Shown: piece by piece, positions 15,131 to 22,173 of the stretch | How positions within the stretch are numbered: the stretch's first letter is position 1 | Layout: each line of letters begins with the position of its first letter | Origin: Bacillota bacterium | GTDB taxonomy: Bacteria; Bacillota; Clostridia; Tissierellales; Peptoniphilaceae | Direction: 5' to 3' | Length of the DNA: 38,639 bases | Assembly: GCA_030532225.1 (NCBI GenBank) | Contig: JAUNLQ010000003.1 | Coordinates: 141,715 to 180,353 of the forward strand | Position numbers and translations under genes: made by a program | The notes under the pieces: model-generated | What the model was told of the DNA's origin: nothing | Databases searched by the model: none | The model's input: the letters and a program-made list of their open reading frames with translations, nothing else

Positions 15131-16166
15131 GGTCAATTTTTTGGACAGGGTCAAGCTTTCCAAGGGCTGTTAGTAGGCCGCCAAGTATTACAAAGACCAA
15201 GTAAGACAGGCCCCTAGTTAGCAAAAGGGCAGCTGGCAAAAGATTTTTTCCATAAAGAGGAGAAAAAATTTTCAAAAAGCCAGCTTCTGCCAGGCCCAGA
15301 CCTCCAGGTAGGGGCAGGGACTCAAAGGTCATAGTAAAGACTCCCTGGTAGGCCACCATGTCTACAAGGCTAAGGGACTGAGAGCCTAGGGCCTTAAGAA
15401 CCCAGTAGCCTAGGGAGTAGTAAAGAAAAATGTGCAAGATTACCAAGGGAAAGACCTTGGCTAGGGCAAGTTTGTGGTCCTTGATCCAAGCTGCTCCAGT
15501 CTTGTAGTCTCTTAAAATCTTAGAGACCCTGGCCTTAAAATGGTCTAGGTTTTTGTAGGAAAAAAACTCTAAGACCTTAAAGATGAACTTAAAGACCTTG
15601 TAGACTAGGGACTTGGAAAAAATAAAAAAGAAAAACACCACAGACAAAAGAACTTGGACCAGGATCCCAAAGACAAAAAGCCTATAAAAAACTGGGCTGG
15701 GGCCAAGGATTTTATCTATTTTTCCCAGGCTAGTTCCTAGGACTACAAGGACTACAGCCAGGTGGTAGAAGCCATTAAAAATCAACATCACCAAGGAAGA
15801 ATCTCCAATGGCTATGCCGTCCTTTTTCATAAAATAAATTTCAGATGGCTGGCCTGCTGAAGCTCCTGGACTAATTTGGGAAAAAAAGTAGTCTATTAGG
15901 CTGTACTTGTAAGTGGCCTTAAGACTGACCTGGTAGCCTAGGGAACAAAGGAGTTTTTTCACTACCAAGGCCTGGCAAAGGAAAAAGGCAACCATAGTAA
16001 GTAGGCCCATTAGGACATAGACCTTAGAAGCAGAGGCCAAAATTTCAGGCAGGGCTCTTAGGTCTTCTAGGCCTAGGGCGAAATAAAGGGTCAGAGCCAG
16101 GGCTAGGAGGACCAATATTAAGTTTAATCTATATTTTTTTAAATATTCTAAGGAATCTTTGCTAAT
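15105..16166 (-). CDS. YbhN/LPG-synthase-type membrane protein (UPF0104), possible lipid flippase
   Basis: About 353 residues, eight or so membrane helices. It matches the family of MprF-like flippase domains and YbhN/AglD, with the motif QISPGASAGQPSEIYFMKKDG in the first third and LPLPGGLGLAEAGF near the end. No ATG, GTG or TTG lies in the first 17 codons of the open frame. TTG 16115 has no ribosome binding site and would cut into the first helix. ATT 16166 has GAGG 8 nt upstream and yields a normal basic start before helix 1, so I favour it. It is the third gene of the operon, likely moving the glycolipid made by the first two products across the membrane (inferred). Confidence 0.75.
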   Translation of the reverse strand: MSKDSLEYLKKYRLNLILVLLALALTLYFALGLEDLRALPEILASASKVYVLMGLLTMVAFFLCQALVVKKLLCSLGYQVSLKATYKYSLIDYFFSQISPGASAGQPSEIYFMKKDGIAIGDSSLVMLIFNGFYHLAVVLVVLGTSLGKIDKILGPSPVFYRLFVFGILVQVLLSVVFFFFIFSKSLVYKVFKFIFKVLEFFSYKNLDHFKARVSKILRDYKTGAAWIKDHKLALAKVFPLVILHIFLYYSLGYWVLKALGSQSLSLVDMVAYQGVFTMTFESLPLPGGLGLAEAGFLKIFSPLYGKNLLPAALLLTRGLSYLVFVILGGLLTALGKLDPVQKIDQKNKDKKD

Positions 16167-16176
16167 AACAATAACC

Positions 16177-16818
16177 TCACTTGGAAAAAAATTCTGCCAA
16201 GGCCCTTAGGGTATTTTCTGGAGCCTTGGAATTTGATTTTATTTTATGGTTGGAGTCGTGGAGGCAGACCAGGCCTCCTTGGCTTTTGGCCTTAATAAGT
16301 TTTTGGTAGGTTTCCTGCCAAGTTTGGTCTTCCTTCCAGTCTCCAGGTAGAAAGTTCCACAAGACCAGGTCCAGCTGCCAGACCTTCATAAAAAAGACCA
16401 TAGTCAAGTTGACCCAGCCATGGGGTGGCCTATAAAGCTTGGTTTCTAGGCCTAAATCTTCTAGGACAGCCCTGGCTTTTCTTATGTCCTTGTAGGTCTT
16501 ATAGGGACCCCAAAAAATAGGATGGCTGTGCTGGTAGCAGTGGATGCCAAGTTTGTGGCCCCTGGCTGCCAGGTCCTTGACTATATTAGGATAGGCCTTA
16601 ACCTTTTCTCCTACTTGAAAAAAGTAGGCCTGGATTTGATTTTGGTCCAAAAGTTCTTTTAGCCTTGGACTAAAATCAGGGTTGGGCCCATCGTCAAAGG
16701 AGAAAGTCAAGTCTTTCTTGCCATAGTCTTTTCTGTAAAAATACTTGTAATAAATTGCTGGCAAAATAGAATGGAGGAAAAATATTCCTATTAAGGCCAG
16801 GCTAATTTTTATAAGCAT
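16177..16818 (-). CDS. Polysaccharide deacetylase (NodB-type, CE4)
   Basis: 213 residues. An N-terminal membrane anchor (3-22) is followed by a NodB domain with all motifs: TFSFDDGP (catalytic Asp and metal Asp), HCYQHSHP (HxxxH metal ligands), YRPPHG and VCLHDS. CE4 enzymes remove N-acetyl groups from glycan or lipid-linked sugars, with a divalent metal, outside the membrane. It overlaps the upstream glycosyltransferase gene by 10 nt, and the next gene starts about 10 nt after its stop, so the three are one operon. Substrate is unknown; the context suggests a glycolipid sugar rather than peptidoglycan. Confidence 0.88.
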   Translation of the reverse strand: MLIKISLALIGIFFLHSILPAIYYKYFYRKDYGKKDLTFSFDDGPNPDFSPRLKELLDQNQIQAYFFQVGEKVKAYPNIVKDLAARGHKLGIHCYQHSHPIFWGPYKTYKDIRKARAVLEDLGLETKLYRPPHGWVNLTMVFFMKVWQLDLVLWNFLPGDWKEDQTWQETYQKLIKAKSQGGLVCLHDSNHKIKSNSKAPENTLRALAEFFSK

Positions 16819-17906
16819 AGGCCAGAGGCTCCTAAAAGGACCTTGTTTATTACAAAAGGATCAATGGATGTCTTGATTTTTTCCATATTGGTCTTCATGT
16901 CCCTAATAAGGTCGTCATTTTTTAGAACTCCTAGGATTATGTCTAGGTCTTTTTTGGACTTGGACATTTTTGATGGAAGAACTAGGCCAATTTCCTTGTT
17001 GGAAATAAAGTTGGCGTTGGAAACTTCCTGGTCCAAGAAGGGTTTGAAGACTAGCATTGGAGTTTGGGTCTCTATGGCTTCAAAGGTGGTAATCCCTCCA
17101 GCCTTGGTAATTAACAGGTCTGCCTCTTCCATTAGCTGGTCCACATTATCTACAAAGCCAAGGACTTTTATAGTGGGAAAGGAAGACTTAAGCTTCTTGT
17201 AGAGACTTTTGTTTTCTCCTGTTACTACAGTTAGGTCAACTTGGTCCAAGGCTACTAGGCCCTGATAAAAGTCCAGGTCCCTAGGTAGCATGCCAAGGCC
17301 ACCGCCCATTAGCAAAACTTTTTTCTTCTGGCCCAGGTCTTTTCCTTGAGCAGAAGAAAACTTGTCTTGGACTGGGATGCCGCCGATTTTTATTTGGTCT
17401 TCTCTTACGCCCATAAGCCTTAGGTCCCTTTTGGTAGAAGAGTCGGCTACAACATAGTAGTCAGTTCTAGCATTGACCCAGCCATTGTGGGGCCTTAGGT
17501 CTGTTATCCAAGTTACTAGGGGGATGGTAGACCCAGTTTTTTCCTTGTAATAGGACATTAGCTCTGAGGTAAAAGAGTAGGTAGAAATTACTAGGTCTGG
17601 TGTCTGCCTTTCAATAAGGTCTGGAAAGTCCCTTAAAAGGATTTGGGCCAAAAACTTTAAGGGGCCAGTTTTTTCTGCTGACCTTAGGACTTTTTTGTAG
17701 GCCAGGTTATAAAGGAAGTTGCCGTGGTTTACTATAAACTTGTAGAATTTATAGAAGTAGGTAACTGCCCAGGAAAATTGTTCTTCATAAATGTCAATAA
17801 CAGATATTTCTGCCTTAGGGTAGGTTGATTTAATTTTTTCTTCAATGGCAGAGGCACACTTGTAATGGCCCATGCCACACTTTGCAGTTAGCATTAATAT
17901 TTTCAT
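16809..17906 (-). CDS. Glycosyltransferase of the UgtP/MGDG-synthase/MurG type
   Basis: 365 residues, GT-B fold, GT28-type. The N-terminus MKILMLTAKCGMGHYKCASA matches the MGDG synthase/UgtP pattern (GxGH near residue 11-14). The C-terminal donor site has GGGLGMLP (about 200-207) and KAGGITTFEA (about 268-277). Such enzymes add glucose or galactose to diacylglycerol at the cytoplasmic face. Start ATG 17906 has AGGAG upstream. It is the first gene of a three-gene operon with a deacetylase and a flippase-like protein. It could also glycosylate another lipid; diacylglycerol is the commonest acceptor in the family. Confidence 0.85.
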   Translation of the reverse strand: MKILMLTAKCGMGHYKCASAIEEKIKSTYPKAEISVIDIYEEQFSWAVTYFYKFYKFIVNHGNFLYNLAYKKVLRSAEKTGPLKFLAQILLRDFPDLIERQTPDLVISTYSFTSELMSYYKEKTGSTIPLVTWITDLRPHNGWVNARTDYYVVADSSTKRDLRLMGVREDQIKIGGIPVQDKFSSAQGKDLGQKKKVLLMGGGLGMLPRDLDFYQGLVALDQVDLTVVTGENKSLYKKLKSSFPTIKVLGFVDNVDQLMEEADLLITKAGGITTFEAIETQTPMLVFKPFLDQEVSNANFISNKEIGLVLPSKMSKSKKDLDIILGVLKNDDLIRDMKTNMEKIKTSIDPFVINKVLLGASGLCL

Positions 17907-17941
17907 AAGTCAGCTCCTGGTTTTTCAAAATTGTAAGGCTA

Positions 17942-17947
17942 ATTATA
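17942..17947 (-). promoter_or_regulatory. -10 element of the glycosyltransferase operon
   Basis: Minus-strand TATAAT, 36 nt before the start codon at 17906; no convincing -35 at 17 nt. Confidence 0.4.
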
Positions 17948-18003
17948 TACCTAGGCTTTTAAAAAAGATTTACAAGTGGTTACAAAGACCTAAGAAAAGT
18001 CTA

Positions 18004-18024
18004 AAGAATTTCTTAAGAATTTCT
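18004..18024. repeat. Tandem AAGAATTTCT repeat, possible operator
   Basis: AAGAATTTCT occurs twice with an 11-bp period (one helical turn); the junction TTCTTAAGAA is a perfect palindrome. It lies between the two divergent promoters. Confidence 0.4.
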
Positions 18025-18068
18025 AAAGATTGGCTTTCTAGGCTTTTGGGAAAAATCCCAGGCTAAAA

Positions 18069-18097
18069 TTGAAATAAAAGGCAAATTATGGTAAATT
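18069..18097 (+). promoter_or_regulatory. Putative lar operon promoter
   Basis: TTGAAA (18069-18074), 17 nt, TAAATT (18092-18097). Good housekeeping-type spacing. Confidence 0.5.
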
Positions 18098-18162
18098 AGA
18101 AAATGGATGACATAAAAGATTTCCCCAAAGATTTTTAAAATTTATTACATAGACTAAGAAGA

Positions 18163-18197
18163 AGGCATGTATGCTCTCAAACAGAGTTTATATGCCT
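18163..18197 (+). promoter_or_regulatory. Leader hairpin before larE
   Basis: AGGCAT (18163-18168) pairs with ATGCCT (18192-18197), and inside it CTCT (18174-18177) with AGAG (18183-18186). The intervening bases pair with one mismatch and G-T pairs, giving about 15 bp. ACTTTTC follows, so it may act as an attenuator. Confidence 0.4.
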
Positions 18198-18223
18198 ACT
18201 TTTCTATAAAGATTGGAGGACCT

Positions 18224-18976
18224 ATGACTTATAAATCCCTAGAAGAATTTTTTAAAGATAATAAGAAAGTGGCCCTGGCCTTTTCAGGTGGAGTTGACTC
18301 AGCCTACCTGCTTTATGCAGGCCTAAGGGATGGTGCTGATATAAAAGCCTACTATGTGAGATCTGCCTTCCAAGCTGACTTTGAACTGGAAGATGCAAAA
18401 AGATTGGTGGCAGACCTGGGAGCTGACATGGAAATAATCCACCTTGATGTGCTAGTTGATCCAAAAATAAGGGCCAATTCTCCAGACAGGTGCTATTATT
18501 GCAAGGAGAGAATTTTTTCCACAATCATAAAAAAAGCCAAGGAAGATGGCTATGACATCTTAGTAGATGGGACCAATGGTTCAGACTCCTATGATGACCG
18601 CCCAGGCATGAGGGCCTTAGAGGAGCTGAAGGTTTTGTCTCCCCTTAGGTTAGCAGGCCTGACTAAGGACCAAATTAGGGCCTTGTCCAAAGAGGCTGGA
18701 CTTTTTACTTGGGATAAGGATTCTTATTCATGTTTGGCAACAAGAGTTCCAACAGATGAAGAAATTAGCCAGGACAAGTTGGACAAAATAGAGGCTGGAG
18801 AGGACTATCTTTTCTCCCTAGGCTTTAAGGATTTTCGCCTTAGATACTACCAGGGAGCAGCTAGACTGCAACTTAAGGAAGAAGACTTGGCTAAAGTTAT
18901 GGAAAACCGCCAGCATATTGTGGATAAGTTAAAGGAAGGCTTTTCAGCAGTCCTTTTGGACCTAGAGGTGAGATAA
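18224..18976 (+). CDS. larE: LarE sulfur insertase for nickel-pincer cofactor synthesis
   Basis: 250 residues from ATG 18224, chosen for GGAGG 5 nt upstream; a longer frame reaches ATG 18167, inside the leader hairpin. LarE belongs to the PP-loop ATPases (SGGVDSAYL, 21-29). It adenylates the pyridinium biscarboxylate nucleotide and converts its carboxylates to thiocarboxylates. In Lactobacillus one cysteine (Cys176) is sacrificed; its equivalent here is Cys170 in YSCLATR. This protein also has Cys90 and Cys93 (DRCYYCKE). Three-cysteine LarE proteins are known to carry a [4Fe-4S] cluster and need not sacrifice a cysteine. The stop overlaps the larB start by 1 nt. Confidence 0.9.
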   Translation: MTYKSLEEFFKDNKKVALAFSGGVDSAYLLYAGLRDGADIKAYYVRSAFQADFELEDAKRLVADLGADMEIIHLDVLVDPKIRANSPDRCYYCKERIFSTIIKKAKEDGYDILVDGTNGSDSYDDRPGMRALEELKVLSPLRLAGLTKDQIRALSKEAGLFTWDKDSYSCLATRVPTDEEISQDKLDKIEAGEDYLFSLGFKDFRLRYYQGAARLQLKEEDLAKVMENRQHIVDKLKEGFSAVLLDLEVR

Positions 18977-19722
18977 TGGATATAAAAGAAATGGAAGACT
19001 TTTTGTTACAGGTGAAAAATGGAGACATTTCCATAGACCAGGCTTTAAGCACCCTTAAACAAGAGCCCTTTGCAGACCTAGGCTTTGCCAAGTTAGACAC
19101 CCACAGGGGCCTTCGCCAAGGGGCAGGGGAAGTGATTTATGGCCAGGGAAAAACTCCTGACCAAATTGTTAGGATTTCCAAGGAGCTAATAAAGACCCAG
19201 CCAGGAGTTTTAATTACCAGGCTAGACCCTGAAAAGGCCCAGGAAATAAAAAAGGAAATTGACTTGACCTACTACCAAATGGGCAGGGTTGGTATCTTTG
19301 GCCAGATGAAAGAGGTCCAAGGACCAGGGAAAATTGTAATTGCCACAGGGGGAACCTCTGACATGGAAGTTGCAGAAGAGGCTGCCTTAACTGCAGAATT
19401 TTTAGGCAACCAGGTAGAAAGACTTTATGACGTTGGCGTTGCTGGCATCCACAGGCTACTGGCCCATATGGACAAAATTTCCCAAGCCAGGGTAATTGTT
19501 GCCATAGCAGGCATGGAAGGAGCCTTGGCCTCAGTAATTGGTGGTCTGGCCTCTTGTCCAGTTATTGCAGTTCCAACATCAGTAGGCTATGGAGCCAACT
19601 TTTCTGGTCTGGCAGCCCTACTGTCTATGCTAAATTCCTGTGCTTCAGGAGTTTCTGTTGTAAATATTGATAATGGCTTTGGGGCAGGCTACTTGGCCTC
19701 GATGATCAACCAGATAAAATAA
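18976..19722 (+). CDS. larB: LarB, pyridinium-3,5-biscarboxylate mononucleotide synthase
   Basis: 248 residues. LarB carboxylates nicotinic acid adenine dinucleotide and hydrolyses it to the biscarboxylate mononucleotide, the first step of the nickel-pincer cofactor. The C-terminal half (about 115-245) is PurE-like, with IVIATGGTSDMEVAEEAA and the segment PVIAVPTSVGYGANFSGLAA. Length matches LarB. ATG 18976 overlaps the larE stop (TAATG), showing coupling. Order here is E-B-C rather than the A-B-C-O-D-E order of Lactobacillus, and larA is absent from the window. Confidence 0.92.
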   Translation: MDIKEMEDFLLQVKNGDISIDQALSTLKQEPFADLGFAKLDTHRGLRQGAGEVIYGQGKTPDQIVRISKELIKTQPGVLITRLDPEKAQEIKKEIDLTYYQMGRVGIFGQMKEVQGPGKIVIATGGTSDMEVAEEAALTAEFLGNQVERLYDVGVAGIHRLLAHMDKISQARVIVAIAGMEGALASVIGGLASCPVIAVPTSVGYGANFSGLAALLSMLNSCASGVSVVNIDNGFGAGYLASMINQIK

Positions 19723-19731
19723 GGAGTAAAA

Positions 19732-21132
19732 ATGAAGACACTATATTTAGACCTTGGCATGGGAGCCAGTGGAGATATGCTAATGGGGTCCTTGTATGAA
19801 CTTATAGAAGACAAGGCAGGATTTTTAGAAAAAATAAATAACCTGGCAGACTTGGGAGTTGTTGTTGAGGCTACAGATTCTGTTAAGGCTGGCATTGCAG
19901 GGACCAAAATAAATGTAAAAATCCATGGCCAAGAAGAAGAGTCAATAGATGTGGACCTAGGCTTTGTTAGCAAGGACCATGGCCATTGCCACAATCACGA
20001 CCACGACCATGAACATTGCCACGACCATGATCACGACCACCACCATTGCCACAACCACGATCATAACCATGACCACGATCACCACCACGATCATGGCCAT
20101 TGCCATAAGCACCATGATCACAATCACGGACATGACCATGACCATCATGACCATAAGCATAACCACGAACATCACGACCACCACCATTCAAGCTTAGGCT
20201 CTGTTAGCCAAATAATAAGGTCCTTTGACCTGGCAGACCCTATAAAGGAAGCAGCCATAGGAGTCTATGAAATCCTAGCCCAAGCAGAAGCCAAGGCCCA
20301 CAACATGGCAGTAGACCAGGTTCATTTCCACGAAGTAGGCAGCCTTGATGCCATCTACGACATAACAGGAGTAGCCATCTTAATGGACATGATTCAGCCA
20401 GACCAGGTTCTAGCCTCACCAATCCACCTAGGTTCAGGCCATGTAAAGTGTGCCCACGGCCTAATGCCAGTGCCAGCACCAGCTACAGCTAACATTTTAA
20501 AGGGCCTGCCAGTTTACCAAGGAACAATTAAGGGAGAACTTTGTACTCCAACAGGGGCAGGCTTAATAAAATACTATGTAGACGACTTTGGACCTATGCC
20601 AACAATGACCATAGAAAACATTGGCTACGGCATGGGTACCAAGGACTTTGAAGCAGCAAACACAGTTCGATCCCTTTTAGGCCAAGGCTTAGACCAAGGT
20701 CAAGGCCAAGACCTAGTTGAGCTACAATGTTCCCTAGATGACATTACAGGAGAAGAAGTTGGCTTCTTATATGAAGTGCTTTTGGACCAAGGAGCCTTAG
20801 AAGTTTACAGCTCTCCAATTACCATGAAAAAATCCAGGCCAGGCATCTTGCTAACAGTATTGACTAGGCCAGAAAACAAGGACCAAGTTTTAAGGCTGAT
20901 TTTCAAACACAGCCCAACCCTAGGAGTCAAGGAATTTGCCTTAAAAAGACACAGCCTAGACAGAAGGGAAGTCTTAGTCCAAACAGACCTAGGCCCAGTT
21001 AGAAAAAAAGTTTCCCAAGGCTTTGGAGTGGAAAAATTCAAGTACGAATACGAGGACCTAAAAGACCTGGCCAAAAAACACCAGACCAGCCTAAAAGAAA
21101 TTAGGGAAAAAGTAAGGCAAGAAGACAAATAA
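19732..21132 (+). CDS. larC: LarC, nickel insertase (nickel-pincer cofactor cyclometallase), His-rich
   Basis: 466 residues in a single frame; in Lactobacillus plantarum LarC is read across a programmed frameshift (larC1/larC2), not needed here. LarC inserts nickel into the bisthiocarboxylate nucleotide in a CTP-dependent reaction. The N-terminal signature LYLDLGMGASGDMLMGSL (4-21) and FHEVGSLDAIYDI are intact. Residues 83-152 contain 40 His and 4 Cys in 70 residues, mostly alternating with Asp and Asn. This is far richer than a catalytic site needs and probably stores or collects Ni2+. ATG 19732 has AAGGAG upstream, 9 nt after larB. Last gene of the lar operon. Confidence 0.93.
   Translation: MKTLYLDLGMGASGDMLMGSLYELIEDKAGFLEKINNLADLGVVVEATDSVKAGIAGTKINVKIHGQEEESIDVDLGFVSKDHGHCHNHDHDHEHCHDHDHDHHHCHNHDHNHDHDHHHDHGHCHKHHDHNHGHDHDHHDHKHNHEHHDHHHSSLGSVSQIIRSFDLADPIKEAAIGVYEILAQAEAKAHNMAVDQVHFHEVGSLDAIYDITGVAILMDMIQPDQVLASPIHLGSGHVKCAHGLMPVPAPATANILKGLPVYQGTIKGELCTPTGAGLIKYYVDDFGPMPTMTIENIGYGMGTKDFEAANTVRSLLGQGLDQGQGQDLVELQCSLDDITGEEVGFLYEVLLDQGALEVYSSPITMKKSRPGILLTVLTRPENKDQVLRLIFKHSPTLGVKEFALKRHSLDRREVLVQTDLGPVRKKVSQGFGVEKFKYEYEDLKDLAKKHQTSLKEIREKVRQEDK
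19978..20187 (+). repeat. larC: Low-complexity His-codon repeat inside larC
   Basis: CAC/CAT codons alternate with GAC/GAT/AAC, producing imperfect tandem units such as CACGACCATGA. The repeat is likely to expand and contract. It opens spurious reading frames on all sides, which are not genes. Confidence 0.9.
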
Positions 21133-21189
21133 GTTGTGATAAACTAGCTAAGAGTAAAGATAAATAAGTTTTATAAACAAGGAGGACCT

Positions 21190-22002
21190 ATGACAGAAAA
21201 ACCATTTGAAACCATAAGAAGAAAAACAGGACCTAATACGTCCTTTAGAATAGAAGCCAACAAAGACTCTAATATTAAAAAAGTAATTGGCGTAATTTCA
21301 GGCAAGGGAGGAGTAGGCAAGTCTTTAGTAACCAGTCTTTCAGCCCTAGCCCTTAACCGTTTAGGCAAGAAGGTGGCCATCTTAGATGCAGATATAACAG
21401 GCCCATCTATACCAAAATCCTTTGGCATCCAGCAAAAGGCTGTGGCCAACCAAGATGGAATTTTGCCAGTAAGTACAGCTACAGGCATAAAGCTAATGAG
21501 CATTAACCTACTATTGAACAACGAAACAGACCCAGTTGTTTGGAGGGGTCCAGTAATAGCCTCAACAGTAAAACAATTTTGGACAGATGTTGTTTGGGAA
21601 GATGTGGACTATATGTTTGTAGACATGCCACCAGGAACTGGAGATGTGGCCCTAACAGTTTTCCAATCTTTGCCTCTAGATGGAATAATAATAGTAACAT
21701 CACCTCAGGACCTAGTGTCTATGATAGTATTAAAGGCAGTAAAAATGGCCAACATAATGAGAATACCAATCCTAGGCCTAGTAGAAAACATGTCCTTCTT
21801 CACCTGTCCAGACACAGGCAAGTCCTATGAAATCTTTGGCAAGTCTAAAATAGACCAAATAGCCAAGGACAACGACCTAGAAGTTCTAGCCAAGCTTCCA
21901 ATAGACCCAGACATAGCCCAGGCAGTAGACTCTGGAGCCATTGAACAAGTTTACTTTGATGGCCTAGAAGACTATGGCAAGAAGTTAATAGAAAAAGTTT
22001 AA
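21190..22002 (+). CDS. mrp: Mrp/NBP35-family P-loop ATPase (Fe-S carrier type)
   Basis: 270 residues. It has the deviant Walker A GKGGVGKS (38-45), DADITGPSIP (67-76), and VDMPPGTGD (144-152), all typical of ApbC/Mrp, which carry or assemble Fe-S clusters. The usual C-terminal CxxC that bridges a cluster in the dimer reads TCPDTGK, so only Cys206 remains and the second position is Thr209. ATG 21190 has AAGGAGG upstream. It follows larC by 57 nt and ends in a strong terminator. Co-transcription with the lar genes is possible and would fit a cluster-dependent LarE (inferred). Confidence 0.88.
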   Translation: MTEKPFETIRRKTGPNTSFRIEANKDSNIKKVIGVISGKGGVGKSLVTSLSALALNRLGKKVAILDADITGPSIPKSFGIQQKAVANQDGILPVSTATGIKLMSINLLLNNETDPVVWRGPVIASTVKQFWTDVVWEDVDYMFVDMPPGTGDVALTVFQSLPLDGIIIVTSPQDLVSMIVLKAVKMANIMRIPILGLVENMSFFTCPDTGKSYEIFGKSKIDQIAKDNDLEVLAKLPIDPDIAQAVDSGAIEQVYFDGLEDYGKKLIEKV

Positions 22003-22013
22003 TAAGATTTTTC

Positions 22014-22044
22014 AAGAAGGTTCTTAGGAGCCTTCTTTTTCTTT
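22014..22044 (+). terminator. Terminator after mrp
   Basis: AAGAAGG (22014-22020) pairs with CCTTCTT (22031-22037), followed by T-rich sequence. Confidence 0.8.
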
Positions 22045-22173
22045 GTTAAAGTATTTTCATAAAATAACAAATAATTTCACTATAAGTTCAAAAAATCCTG
22101 TACTTTGGCAGAAATTTTTGATAGAATGAAAGGAATTACAAAAAAATTTCAAAAGATAGTGGGATTGAGAATT

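Larger units (their letters stand above)
17907..18223. other. Divergent intergenic region between the glycosyltransferase operon and larE
   Basis: 317 bp without a gene. It holds a minus-strand TATAAT (17947-17942), a tandem AAGAATTTCT repeat (18004-18024), a plus-strand promoter (18069-18097) and a leader hairpin before larE (18163-18197). Confidence 0.6.

Noticed and set aside
17872..18066. A plus-strand 64-codon frame ending in a basic, amphipathic-looking peptide
   Set aside because: It begins inside the antisense of the glycosyltransferase gene, has no start codon or ribosome binding site near the basic part, and crosses the promoter region.
19957..20197. Several open frames on both strands in the His-codon repeat (Val/Met-rich and Gly/His-rich)
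   Set aside because: They are by-products of the low-complexity repeat in larC; none has a ribosome binding site.
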